In this document: piece by piece, positions 1 to 10,850 of the stretch
Layout: every line of letters begins with the position of its first letter
Position numbering within the stretch: position 1 is the stretch's first letter
Assembly (NCBI GenBank): GCA_022925895.1
Contig: JAKSYS010000239.1
Coordinates: forward strand, 16,512-80,511
Length of the DNA: 64,000 nucleotides
Direction of reading: 5' to 3'
DNA from: Fragilaria crotonensis
Taxonomy: Eukaryota > Bacillariophyta > Fragilariophyceae > Fragilariales > Fragilariaceae
Notes under the pieces: generated by a model
Told to the model about the DNA's origin: nothing
Seen by the model: only the letters and a program-made list of their open reading frames with translations
Database searches by the model: none
Made by a program: the position numbers and the translations under genes

Positions 1-588
1 GAGTGAAGGATTGTTTGACAGGTGGAAAGCACACGACAACAGCTGCTACGACCGACAAGAGAACAAAAAGAACAAAAAAGTTTCGCCAATCGAACTCCTC
101 CTTTTAGGTTCCCTTCGTTATCTTGGAAGAGGTTGGACCTTTGACGATATGCGTGATGTAACTTACATCAGTCGTGATGTGCATCGAAAGTTTTTCCACC
201 AATTCGTGAAGTTTGGTGCAACAGTACTTTATCCAATGTATGTATCTGAGCCCCGCACACAAGAGGACTTGAGAGATTGTGAGTCAGAATACAGAGTTGC
301 AGGTTTTCCAGGGTGCATTGGAAGCACCGATGCAACCCATATTCCTCTCGAGAAAGTTTGCTTTTCGTTGCGCCAAGCTCATCTTGGGTTCAAATCAAAA
401 AACACGATGCGAACGTATAATCTCACATGCAATCATCGGCGCCAAATCCTGCATACGACATCAGGCCACCCAGGTAGATGGAATGACATGACATTGATTC
501 GTTTTGACTCATTTATGTCTGACCTTTGCGATGGAGCCTTTGACAACAAAATGGATTTTGAGTTGACGACGCGACAAGGCATTTCAAG

Positions 589-1186
589 CAGGGATGCGCA
601 CAATAATATTGTCAATATATTGCAATACACGTTTCTTGCAATACAATATATTGCAATACTCGTTTATGCCAATACAATATATTGGTATTGTGATTCGAAC
701 CAATACAATATATTGTATTGTCAGGACAAACCAATACAATATATTGTATTGTCACAACGAACCAATACAATATATTGTATTGTCAGGACGAAGCAATACA
801 ATATATTGTTAACAATATATTGCAATACAATATATATTGTGCACATCCCTTGTGATCCTGAGATACAGTTGTATTAGTACAGTGCTGTACTTTGAGTACA
901 CCAGTAACACCAAACAGCCGCTGCTTTTGCACGTATCCGTCAGTATTATGCTACTTACAATATATTGTACAATATATTGCAATACTTGTTAATGACAATA
1001 CAATATATTGGTATTGTAAGATGAACCAATACAATATATTGTATTGTCAGGTCGGACCAATACAATATATTGTATTATCAGATCGAACCAATACAATATA
1101 TTGTATTGCCAGATCGAACCAATACAATATATTGTTAACAATATATTGCAATATATTATAATACAATATATTGTTGCGCATCCCTG
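589..1186. mobile_element. hAT-type MITE (non-autonomous DNA transposon)
   Basis: The ends are inverted repeats starting CAGGGATGCGCA on the left and ending TGCGCATCCCTG on the right. The element is flanked by the perfect 8-bp direct repeat ATTTCAAG (581-588 and 1187-1194). An 8-bp duplication with CAGGG termini is the hallmark of hAT elements. It encodes no transposase. The interior is two arrays of the near-palindrome CAATACAATATATTGTATTG separated by short spacers. A degenerate internal terminus, GCACATCCCTTG, sits near 841-852, so the element looks like a composite of two units. Confidence 0.9.
605..1175. repeat. Two arrays of an AT-rich palindrome inside the MITE
   Basis: The 20-bp palindrome CAATACAATATATTGTATTG, or close variants, recurs about every 32 bp. 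One array is centred on 690-835 and the other on 960-1160. Spacers resemble TCAGGACGAAC. Between them (about 853-955) is unrelated unique sequence. Each unit could form a small hairpin. Confidence 0.85.
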
Positions 1187-2229
1187 ATTTCAAGTGATGA
1201 TGTGGGCGAGGATCGGATACTCAAACTTAGAGGGGCATATGTCATCGTAGATAACGGCTACCTTGAGTGGCCTACAACAGTTCCACCCATGAAACATACG
1301 TGCAACCGATCGGAGTTGAGGTTTTCACAGTGGCTTGAGTCCCTTCGAAAGGATGTCGAGTGCACCTTCGGTATCTTGAAGGGACGTTGGCGGATTCTTA
1401 AGACAGGAATTCGATTGCACAACACGGAAGCCAGTGACAATATTTGGCTGACGTGTTGTGCTCTCCACAATATGTTATTGGATGTTGATGGCCTCAACAA
1501 AGCCTGGAAAAATGGTGTTCGTTCCCATTGGGAGATGGAAAGTGGCGAGTTCCGAGATGAAGAGATTCCTTTCGCAGTTCGAAGGTTGATTGTTGATCCG
1601 AATGGCACGGACGAATTCCGTCTGCGACATTACGATGCTTCGCGATTCGGATTTCAACGCTCGCCAAGACCTGATAGTGATAATGAGGAAGACAATGAAA
1701 CCGATGACAATTGTGTCGGCAATCGCAATCGCAATCGCAATTGGAACGAAAATCAAATCAGATCGTTACGAATCCAATCAGGTACGCCAGTGAACAAACT
1801 GAACTTCTTTCAGTTTCGTGCGCTGCTTGTCGAAAACTTCAACGTGCAATTCCATAAGAAAAGTCTTCAGTGGCCAAAAAGACTTGCTCGTGCCTCACCA
1901 CGACACGTTCCTGTCATGGTTGCAGCATGAGTAACAACATCAATGTCACAACAACAACGACAGCAGGAACATCTCAAGACGCTAGTACTAACGAATATGC
2001 ATAGCAATGGCCTCGTCAAGTACTATCGAGATCAACAACCTGACTTTGAAAGTAGTCCTCCGACAGACGACAAATCGACGTCAACTAGTATGCTACTCAG
2101 CACTTCGCAACAAGGTACTCAAGTGTAGTCGAGTAGCTGTATAGCTGAAGTAGTAGCTATATGTAGGATTCCAGTCTATACTAGCACACACGTTCATCAC
2201 TCGCTCGTCGTTGATTGTCAAAAAAGTCG

Positions 2230-2535
2230 CTACTTGGTGAAGTCATAGTCTCCGTTGCGAATGATTTGTTGAATATCAGGCGTTTCATCATCGAAGCATG
2301 TCTTGCACCAAGTAATATTGTGCAATCCTTGATTCGTATCGCAACAACAGGCACACACACGAACTTCCCTGCATTTCAAACAGATATGCTTCGTCGGAAT
2401 CACATTGCACTCCATGCAAAGAGTCATGTCATCGTTTCTGCTATTGCTGTCAATTTGTCTTGGAGTACTAGCTAGTACTATCCGTCCCGCCACCACTGTC
2501 GTTTCCACTGCTCTCGAATCTTTCGCCAACTCCAA
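2230..2535 (-). CDS. Small Cys-rich (putative zinc-binding) protein
   Basis: A 101-residue frame whose central part holds regularly spaced cysteines (CMEC, CLKC, CACC, then WCKTCF), as expected of a zinc-binding module. I do not recognise the family. It lies just downstream of, and on the same strand as, the unknown coiled-coil protein at 2582-3885, and convergent with the Harbinger-like transposase. It could be a further exon of that protein or a separate ORF of the same transposon. No plausible signal peptide or membrane segment is visible. Confidence 0.4.
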   Translation of the reverse strand: MELAKDSRAVETTVVAGRIVLASTPRQIDSNSRNDDMTLCMECNVIPTKHICLKCREVRVCACCCDTNQGLHNITWCKTCFDDETPDIQQIIRNGDYDFTK

Positions 2536-2581
2536 TTGGATTCATTCCAATCATTGTCGGGAGACGTGCTGGCATTGAACG

Positions 2582-3885
2582 TCAATTTGCCATCATCTCG
2601 CTATGACGTATGCATTCGAGCTCCTGCAACGTTGCAAGCTCATCTTCGAGCTTCTCGATTTCTTCTTCATTTACATTCATCTTGTCAAACAACGTTGAAT
2701 CGGGTTTTTTCTTGAACTTGGATGAAAGAGTGAGCCGTTGGAGAAGTACTTCACTTCTCCTACGACGTGCGGCAAGTTTATCTCGGACAAGACGAACACG
2801 CAGATGATGGTGCTGCTTTTCCTCCTTTTCCATGGCCTCGGCAGCAAGATGCTCGAGAGTCTTGGTCAAGAGAGCCAAGTCCTCGACATTGTCCGCCAAG
2901 GGTGGCACAAAAGAATTAGTATCCATGCCAACAGTGTCGGCATTGCGTTTCTTTCCACGTCGGTTGTAGCAGCAATCAAGGCCTTTCTCATCACGCTCCG
3001 AGTTGACGTGCCACGTCCGAATGACGTATTTGCTTTTACTTCGTTGAGAAGAGGCGATATCATCTGCTCCCCATCATGAAGGGGGATGTGCCCCCAGAGA
3101 GCCCATGCAAGAAAACCCACACCGGGTTTGAAAAAAGAACCAGGTGGGAGAGGTTGCTGCTCCACCAATCTGTCTCGCCCAATATTGTCAACTTGCGAAA
3201 TTGTCACAGCAGATTCAGTCATCGTCACTGTCCCTGCAGACGAGTCAGTCATCATCGTGGTCGTAGCAGATTCGTCACGAGTTGTCGCCACCAAATTCAA
3301 GAGTTTTGCCTTCGCTTCTCGGTCGCAATCGCTCTGCATGGTAACGAGACACCATTTGATATAGTCGTCCCAGTTGGTACCCGATGAAAAAGTTCCATCG
3401 CGATACGGACTCCCCGAAGCAGTAACGAGTCCCATCATCTTCTTGCAAGTCGTCACCACTTCCTTTGCGTTTCGAAGCAACGTTCGACCTGCAATCTTCT
3501 CATTCTTGTTCGCAAAATTCTTCTTCGACAATAGCTCCTTACTGATTGACGTTGGTCCGACAAAAATATTGAGGCCGCCATGCCTATGCAACTTGTGTGG
3601 CATAGTCAGAACAAGTATACCAAATTCATCAGGTTCGGAACTCGTGTACAATCCTGCAAACCTGTGAAGTCCATTGATAAACTGGTCAAGGTAGCTGATG
3701 ATTTCTGGATCATCGCCGCCAAAGTACAGTGCAGTCATAGTCTCTGCCATCGTAGTTTCAGTCATTGAATCACCCCCCTGGGCAATAGTAGGAGAATCGT
3801 AGCATGCAAAGGCAATTAGGGCCTGCATCTCAGACAGGAGCTTCTTTGTGACATTCGTTCCGACTTGCTTGCTTGCTCTCGACAT
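2582..3885 (-). CDS. Unknown coiled-coil protein, possible second ORF of the Harbinger element
   Basis: I read this as two exons, 3885-3123 and 3063-2582, with a 59-bp intron (3122-3064, GT...CAG). The intron moves the frame from one open stretch to the next and gives about 414 residues. The start chosen is the first in-frame ATG, at 3885. The N-terminal half is globular and unrecognised. The C-terminal exon has a basic stretch (YNRRGKKRN) and then a Glu/Lys/Leu-rich coiled coil. Harbinger elements normally encode a Myb-like partner beside the transposase. This ORF is convergent with the transposase and has no Myb repeat that I can see, so partnership is only inferred from position. The intron could instead be a frameshift in a decayed gene. 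Confidence 0.45.
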
Positions 3886-4900
3886 GATGGCGCGCCGAAT
3901 TTTGATTGTTTGATGGATATTGTGATCTTTCCAAGAAGCTGGCGCGGCTTTGGATACTCGAATGAAAAGCGTACTGTTATTGTTTCTACACAACGTCGTT
4001 CAACGGCTTGTTGGCAGCACAACTATACCTTGCTATAGAACTAATATATGCTTTTAGATTGTGTATAGGGCCTTTCAAATTTAAGGTCTGTAAGCAAGTG
4101 ATTTTGTCAGACAGAACCATACTGACGTCGAGTCTGGTTTGGTAAAAGTTTTTGTTTTCTGTAAGCATCGGCCTAACTGGAAACCTGTTTGCAGTGTACA
4201 CGCAGTATACAGTATACGACTAGTAATGCAGGAACAAGTAGCCGGTACTAGTAGTACTGTAGCCGGATCCGATTAGAATGCAAGGAAATGACGTCGAGAC
4301 GTACCAATCAGCATGCTCTCCCTATGATACTGTCTTACTGGAGTACTGTATCACCGAAGGTAGTACGTGAAAGGGTCAGTATTGTGACATCATCATTGAC
4401 GTCATTTCCTTGCATTCTAATCGAAACCGTGCATGATTCGATGAGCATCCATGCTGAGATCACGAATCACGAGCGAATCGAACTTCGTTTGGACGACCCA
4501 ACGAAACCGGAGCCGACAGTGAAATCCACAAATGCATTACACAATGCAATTTCGTTTTCACGATTAAACTGTCGTTATGATCACGAACCCGCACCGACCG
4601 TCCTCATACAAATGGAAGTATTTATGGGAGTCAACAATGGGCAAATTCAACCTGGTTCGTGTTGAGTAGGCTCTCCTCCATTCTTGTTTCGCCTATGTGT
4701 GACATGTGAATACTACAGTAAAGTCGTATGTATGGGGGTGATATGTGCATGTCACGCGGACGCATTTAATGGAGATGTGGTACTATACTGCAGTAGGAGG
4801 CCTGCAACTCATGTTTCAGAATTCTGTTTTCGTCCAAAGTCACACACATTAATGTTACACCGTCTTTTTCAGTCTTTCGCTCTGAGGCACCCTTTCCTCC
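3886..4900. other. Intergenic, contains a long inverted repeat
   Basis: No convincing gene. The stretch holds a perfect 26-bp inverted repeat (4270-4295 and 4398-4423), and between its arms the motif TACTGGAGTACTGTA (4336-4350). The right part is the 5' flank of the secreted protein starting at 4901. Confidence 0.6.
4270..4423. repeat. Perfect 26-bp inverted repeat with 102-bp loop
   Basis: The arms 4270-4295 and 4398-4423 are exact reverse complements; both contain GCAAGGAAATGACGTC on one strand. I found no flanking target duplication, so this could be a solo MITE that has lost its duplication or a regulatory cruciform. Confidence 0.85.
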
Positions 4901-5431
4901 ATGTTTCTCGGAGTTCTACTCGAACTGCTCCTAGCTATCGGACAATGCTCGTTCGCCAATGCCTACTACGTCACGTGTTACTTATGCGACGGATCGGCGA
5001 TTCCGTATCCTTACAATACTGTTCCATTGGTTGATTCGACAGGCACAACCTCCATGTACACCTGTCTCGATGTGGCTAATTATGGACTCAATGGGGCGTA
5101 CACTGCGGAAACTTGTGACGCCATTAAACAAGCCGTTGCGCCAACTTGTGGGTGCCCATACCAAGCGCCCTCTCCATACCAGGCGACCCCCACTGCACCT
5201 TCTGCCTCCCCACGATTCCCCACTGCACCCTTTCCATACCGAGTACCTTCCAGCGCGCCTTTTCGATATCCTACATCACCAAGCACTCCACCTCCTTCAT
5301 CTGGCCTGGGGGCGATCGTCGGCCCTATCATTGGAGGATTGGCACTATTGGGACTTGGCAAGGTTATCTATCAGTGTGTCTTCCACAACAACGGAACCTG
5401 CAATGTTTTCAATTTCAATTTTCGTACTTGA
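4901..5431 (+). CDS. Secreted/type I membrane protein with Cys-rich head and Pro-rich stalk
   Basis: The 176-residue product starts with a strong signal peptide (residues 1 to about 21, ending SFANA). A short ectodomain follows with cysteines in a CYLC ... YTCLDV ... TCDAIKQ ... TCGCP pattern. Residues about 85-135 are a Pro/Ser/Thr stalk with repeats of the type APFPYRVP. A hydrophobic Gly-rich helix (about 138-160) follows, then a short tail ending in an Asn/Phe-rich stretch. This layout is common among diatom surface proteins of unknown function. I do not recognise a named family, and the ligand or role is unknown. Confidence 0.7.
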   Translation: MFLGVLLELLLAIGQCSFANAYYVTCYLCDGSAIPYPYNTVPLVDSTGTTSMYTCLDVANYGLNGAYTAETCDAIKQAVAPTCGCPYQAPSPYQATPTAPSASPRFPTAPFPYRVPSSAPFRYPTSPSTPPPSSGLGAIVGPIIGGLALLGLGKVIYQCVFHNNGTCNVFNFNFRT

Positions 5432-7448
5432 GATCAGCCGCTGCTGGCGGTCCCTAGAACAGCACAATCAACTAACATGTTAGCATGAGTAGCCTATCAA
5501 AAGTTTATTGAAAGAGGAAAGCATATCTTCTCCACAAGACTAGCACTGGGAAATCAAATCGAACTTCAAGTTAAGAACAGCATGCGTGTATGTGCATAAT
5601 AGCATTATCAGAACGTGTTTAGGTGAGAAATATACACTTGGTGTCCGTCCATGTTCACACTACAACCAACCTTAAGATTAAGAAAATAGCGACGTGTGGT
5701 TTGCGATTGTCGCCCTTCTTAAATTGGAAACTTGGTTTCCAAACTGACCTTCAAACACACTGCATCCTCTGTCGGGAGCTGAGCAGCACGCCATTTCGAA
5801 TCCGACCTAGCAAAAAGACAAGGCATAGGGCAATCCAACTGGTCTAGTACTGACACCCAGTGCGGAGTTGGACCCAGTATCGAAGTTTTCGCAAGTCTCT
5901 TGACAAAACCCTTGAATGGCGATGGCTGTCATGAATATTTCAGTTCGAACCGCAATGGTAACCACACGGAATTTGGGTTGTGGGACAGGCCAGCACATCA
6001 TTTCAATGTTTGCTGGGGAGAATTGGGGGCAGGTCATGTGGTTATGATAAGGTGTCGGGAACCCAATGTGGTACATGTAGCGTAGGCTGCTGCAATCTCA
6101 AGAATAATACCGATACAGTTGTACCAGGTCGTAGTACTTGCACCCCTTACACTAACTTCATGGCACCATGCCAGGTCCTCCACAGTCCAAATTTTTTTCA
6201 CTTACTGTTTCAGGCTTTTCATTTTGATCCTAACGATGGCTTCGACTAAACAGGTTAAGCGGAGGAACGTAAGGTTTGGTCATCATCTCAAGAAGACTGA
6301 CACACCACGCGCTCAAGTCGGTTCCATGAGGCTACCAAGATGAGGAGGAGGTGATGCAGGCAACATCATTTCATATCAAACCGCATCTGGTTAGGAGTGG
6401 AGCAATAACATCATGGTAAGCGCGGGCCAGTCCTTGATGACACTAATGGTTATCAGAATACTTGAATCAAATGTTTCTTGTTTCAACTTGCATCTCGATG
6501 TTGGTTGCATTAGTCGCTCTCTCGTTCTGGTCCTCCTCTGTTGGGTGATCTATTCCTCTGATAGTTCTGCATTCAGCGTCTCCAGATCACAATTTTTGAT
6601 TCGCAGCCGTAGCTTCCCCGCATCTGGCTCAAATCCTGGGCGTCATGCCGCACCTAAGCACCCTGCATACTGCATACGGACCAGGACCGGTCTCATAAAT
6701 GTGCCTCTCCATGACCCTTAATCACTTTTGTCGATCCATGGTTAACAGGAGGTTCCATTATGGGCTAAAATCTTCCAAATATCATCAAGCATGCTCCAAG
6801 CTTTGACGCCTTGCGTTGCATCATGAATCGCCGATCGACCGAGAAAATCTTTGTAGTGTAGCCATGAAGCAAGGAACCTGATGGTTTGAATTAGCCTCTC
6901 GTCGTCAATGAAGTTGACACACATATCTCGGCAACTTTGGATCTTCCCCTATGTCGATGAAGCGCATCGCTGCTTTTAGTTTCATCTTGGATTGCTTATC
7001 GACCGCGACAATCGCCTTATGCTGAAAGGAGTCCAACCTCTTGAAGTGGCCATCCAGTGTACACATTTCTTGGATTGAATGGCGTAACAACACCAGGTGG
7101 ATCAATTATCGAGTCTTCATGAGTCGTTCAAATACGAAGGACAAGTCGCGACCCCTTGGTCAAGATATTCAGACCAAAGATGCTTTCCTCAGGAGGCAGG
7201 CGAACCCTAAAAACAAGCATGTAATAACTCCGCTTTGCGCATGCGACTTGTCATCCTCTACCGCGGTCTGACCTGCGTTGACAGTTTGTTGTCTTTGATG
7301 GCAACGCCGACGCGTTGAATAAAGCACGCGACAACGAAATGAAGAGTGTTGGCATGACTTGCGTGTATCCATCCTACGAACTCTTGGCTGACGACATGAC
7401 AGCACGCAATTTTTGATTACCTATCATCCATGAACATTCGTCGTCTCT
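5432..7448. other. About 2 kb without a convincing gene
   Basis: Only short broken frames are seen on both strands. A Cys-rich stretch near 6050-6170 and minus-strand pieces at 6742-7105 look weakly coding-like. None has a start, a domain and a stop that hold together. They may be remnants of decayed mobile DNA. Confidence 0.5.
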
Positions 7449-7670
7449 TTGGCGGTCGCGAAAATCAAAGAACCGAGTCGTCCGAAACGCAAACTCATGA
7501 CCATGTACCCAGATGATGAACTGCCAGAAGAATCAGATGATGAAGATTACCAGGATTGCAATGAGGATGCGGGTCGTTACTATGGCGATGACAAGTATGC
7601 GCCCCGACGGTCGGTTCCCACTGCTGGAGTGATTCATGATGAGACGAATGACCCTGCTATGTTTCACTAG
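7449..7670 (+). CDS. Short acidic ORF, possible gene fragment
   Basis: The frame is basic at its start (RPKRKL) and then strongly acidic (ELPEESDDEDY). An ATG at 7430 opens a different frame that soon stops, and the start given here is not an ATG. This suggests a fragment or a frameshifted gene. No family is recognised. Confidence 0.25.
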   Translation: MAVAKIKEPSRPKRKLMTMYPDDELPEESDDEDYQDCNEDAGRYYGDDKYAPRRSVPTAGVIHDETNDPAMFH

Positions 7671-7888
7671 ATCGGAGAATAGTGTTAGATATCAGAATGT
7701 GTTGATCTCGTCGTGTAGATGCGGTAGTTTCTTGTGGTGCCAGTTCCATGACCTCGCAATGCGAAACATTTGAATAAGGCCATCTGAATGAGTCTCGGTG
7801 TCTAGAAGGAACGACCAAACGAATGGAAACGGGACGCGGGCGGGTGGTCGAGACACCGCTTACAACAACATAGAACCAAATTAATCAT

Positions 7889-8518
7889 TTACATCTCGCT
7901 AATATGAAGACCGCCATCTCGGATAAAGTGAATGACCATGAGTGGGAGGTAGTTGTCTCGCAGAGCCCACCACCATTCCTCCGCGGTAAAGGCGACCGTA
8001 TCTTCTCCTCCAAAGTTGGTAGTTAGAACCTTGGCTGTGAGTGCCAACGTCAAAACAACTCCAGCTGCCATGATGGCTGGTGAGGTCTTGACGGTTGATG
8101 CGAATGATGATGAGGATGTTGATTGCTGTTCGGTAGCCCTGGTAACACTCATGCTTGCGTGAAGAATCTTGTTTTGCAATTGACTAATGATGCGTGACAC
8201 GGCTTCAGGATTGTCGCAATTGTCATCATGATCGTCATCACCAATGGTGCATTCTTGTTGAAGGGACATGACTTGGGACAAGTACCATTCTGCCTGTTCG
8301 ACGGAGCACGAGTCGGAACTAGAACAATCGACGGCCTGGTGCAAAATCAGATTCATATCGTTGTTGTCGTCATTGAATGAGAGGGAAGAACAAAGGGAGG
8401 GTGTCGTGAATGTTCGTGTGAGTTGTCGAACAGTGGCAAAACCATGGACATGGCCCAGGAGAAGAGAAGCAGCGACAAGTGCGTTGATCATGGCAGGCGA
8501 CGGAATGCAGTGTTTCAA
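7889..8518 (-). CDS. Plastid-targeted membrane protein of unknown function
   Basis: The 209-residue product begins with a signal peptide (residues 1-26, hydrophobic core ALVAASLLLG) followed directly by HG|FATVRQLTRTF. A Phe at the +1 position followed by an Arg/Ser/Thr-rich acid-free stretch is the diatom bipartite plastid signal (ASAFAP-type). The mature part has an acidic Ser/Asp-rich region, a Gln-rich helix, one membrane segment (AIMAAGVVLTLALTAKVL, about residues 148-166) and a conserved-looking end with EEWWWALRDNYLPL. I infer a protein anchored in a plastid membrane. The family is not recognised. The motif GTACTGGAGTACTG lies about 165 bp upstream of the start. Confidence 0.65.
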   Translation of the reverse strand: MKHCIPSPAMINALVAASLLLGHVHGFATVRQLTRTFTTPSLCSSLSFNDDNNDMNLILHQAVDCSSSDSCSVEQAEWYLSQVMSLQQECTIGDDDHDDNCDNPEAVSRIISQLQNKILHASMSVTRATEQQSTSSSSFASTVKTSPAIMAAGVVLTLALTAKVLTTNFGGEDTVAFTAEEWWWALRDNYLPLMVIHFIRDGGLHISEM

Positions 8519-9423
8519 GTGTAGGCACGATCTACTGGTCCTTTGAAATTGTGAGTTGTGCGAGGGGATTCACAATGGTACTATGCTCTTCAAGAGACGA
8601 CGATGCCATATTGGCCGTAGTGCATGACTACCGTTAGTATCAATTGCTACAACAGAGTTATATTGTATGAAAGATAACTCGTACTGGAGTACTGATTATG
8701 CGTCGTCTACGGCAAACGTGATTTTGAAGAACAATGAGAAACGCACTCTGGAGTTCTCATAGGTGTCAAAATCAACAAGATGCTGCGATCAGCTGCACTT
8801 CGCAGGTGACTCCAAAAGATGTTGTCGCGAAGACAAAGACTGCCCTGTGCCCTGTGCTCTGTGCTCTGTGGTTGAAAAACAGCTGTTAAAGCCGAAGTGA
8901 GATACAGTACCATGGTACTAGTACAACTCCTGTAGAAGTGGAAAGATATCATCATACACTAATCCAGTACAACCAGTGGTGTTAGTAAAACTATGGCTTG
9001 GGCTTAAAAATTCGGAAACGTCCCGTAGCCCCGCGTAGCCCAAATATTAAATGACGTAACAATAAGCCCCGTCCTATGTACTAGCTACCAGTCGTAAGCG
9101 CCATAATTTAGCGCACAAACAACACGACAAACGCCTCTCGACCATGTCGAAAACGCCGTCGCGCATTTCTCCTGCTGTAGTGTGTATCAGGTGGAGCCAA
9201 GCATCTAATCACTTTGTCACTAACTTGAAAATGCAATCCACCCAAAGGAAGGGTGGTATTGGCTGCTTCATAAGAAGAACAACTTCCATTAAAATACCTT
9301 TGATACGAACCAGCACGCTTCTGACACAAGTGGAGGATTGCCGACCACCTTGTTTCACTCTGTCACAAGCGGTTTACAATTCCAGAGCCCCTACAATTCA
9401 ATGCAGATGATCTCAATAATGCT
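8519..9423. other. Intergenic
   Basis: Holds the palindromic motif at 8681-8694, a short CCTGTG/CTCTGTG microsatellite near 8848-8872, and fragmentary frames at 9108-9410 with no recognisable domain. No gene can be supported. Confidence 0.5.
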
Positions 9424-10850
9424 TTGTTGAAACACAATCCAGCATTGAGGAAGCTAGATGTGAAGGCAGAAAAGGCGGCTTTAATCAGTTTGGGATCTAT
9501 CACACTACGTACTGGCCAAAGGATTACAAACCAAAGAAATCATTGCTACCACTTACTGTGTGAACCAGATGGAAATGAACATGTTAAAAGTCCACCAATA
9601 GGAAAAGCACAGTACTCCAACACTTTCCTTCAATTCGTTAGTATGAGATACAGGCACTGGAGCATACTACTCAGAACAAGGAACGATGACAGCTTCTGCC
9701 CAAGGTAATTGACTTGGATTCATTTGCAAATCAAGCACTGCTACAAAGAGACAAAATAAAGAAGATAATGAAAGTGCAGCTTAAAGAATTTACAAAGAAT
9801 CTGATATTACCACTACTTACACGGCATGTCATTCCACTAGGGGTATGAATAGCAAGTGTGAGGATTGCAGTGGGATTCTAGATGATAAGTCACAATGGCA
9901 TATGCATCTCCTGGACTCATGCCACTACAACTTGCATCAGGTTACAACATTTGGTGTGAGTCAACAGATGCATTCAGGCTTGTCAATGCCTCCAAGAAAG
10001 GAAGGAGACTACCATTGACCGACTAGAGGACTTGATCACAGTGCTCATGAATGCAAACTCAACCGCAGTGTCTTGTTACAAGATTATTTTTGACGGTCTG
10101 AGAGAGGAACTTGCTGCTTAAGTGCCAGTCTGCAAGAGGCCAAATAGCTGCAGGCTTTAGGCAAAGAAGTCACAGCTGGCAGTGGATTCACGACGTACAC
10201 GACGGACGAACTTGCTTACCGGCAACACAATGGTCGAGTATCATGTCGACACCTGCAAAGGATTAATGAATGAAATAAACAAAGAAAGTGCATTTAGCTA
10301 GTGGGAATGCCAGCGTACAGCCAATTGAATGCATTGTGAAGCAGTCATATTCCTTAAGCAGAGGGATACTGCTGCTGGACATATGATTCACTGGTCCTGC
10401 AATTGGAGACTGCGCAGATGTTGTTGTTGTTGTTGTCAAGACTCTCTATCCCCGCCAAAATGACTTTTTATTCCTTTTTGACCACTCTTGCGGTCACAAT
10501 TGAATGCCAGATGTTGCACTGCGAGTAGAAGGAATGAACAAAGGATACGGGGTGGCCAAATATAATGAAAGAAAGCATGATCAAGGGTGTCCATGGTTAC
10601 CTAGTAAGACCTTAAAATCATGATTGCAAGCTCAATGTTGGCGACGTCCAATCCATGGTCTTTTGTCCAAGTGATAACAGGCCTTACTAGATGACACCAG
10701 AGGATCAACAATAAACAAGGAACAATCATTATTGAACAACATTAATCACAAAGAAGTACATGAAGCCACAAGTTATCAAAATGCTTTGGTGGCTTATTGC
10801 CTGTGGTACAAAGCTCATAGAAATCTGGGATTCTCAACTCAGGTTGTTCC
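9424..10850 (+). pseudogene. Decayed DDE-type transposase remnant
   Basis: Translation across several frames gives a broken protein with many stops. The best preserved part, at about 10440-10690, contains FLFLFDHSCGH followed by GMNKGYG and later GDVQSMVF. I recognise this segment order from an abundant DDE-superfamily transposase-like protein of diatom genomes. The preceding region (9424-10300) has the same composition but only scattered open stretches. It is clearly inactive. The family name is not certain; comparison with diatom repeat libraries would settle it. Confidence 0.45.

Larger units (their letters stand above)
2..1930 (+). pseudogene. PIF/Harbinger (HARBI1-like) DDE transposase, split by a MITE
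   Basis: The reading frame is open at the left edge, so the N-terminus may lie outside the window. The first half (to about 588) carries the first acidic residue of a DDE_Tnp_4-type nuclease in GSTDATHI and the second in GRWNDMTLIR. The second half (from about 1195) carries the third in VIVDNGYL, followed by the basic RWRILK and LHNMLLD stretches usual for HARBI1-like transposases. Between them lies a 598-bp insertion (589-1186). Without the insertion and one copy of its 8-bp duplication the two halves share one frame, so the break is recent and otherwise clean. The tail is rich in Asn/Arg and Glu/Asp. Family assignment rests on motif spacing; the role is cut-and-paste transposition of its own element. 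Confidence 0.8.

Noticed and set aside
4288-4665. A 125-residue plus-strand frame
   Set aside because: It runs straight through the 26-bp inverted repeat and shows no domain.
5780-6000. GGTTCGAA-like sequences resembling a tRNA T-arm
   Set aside because: No acceptor stem, anticodon arm or D-arm can be drawn around them. No tRNA or rRNA gene was found in the window.
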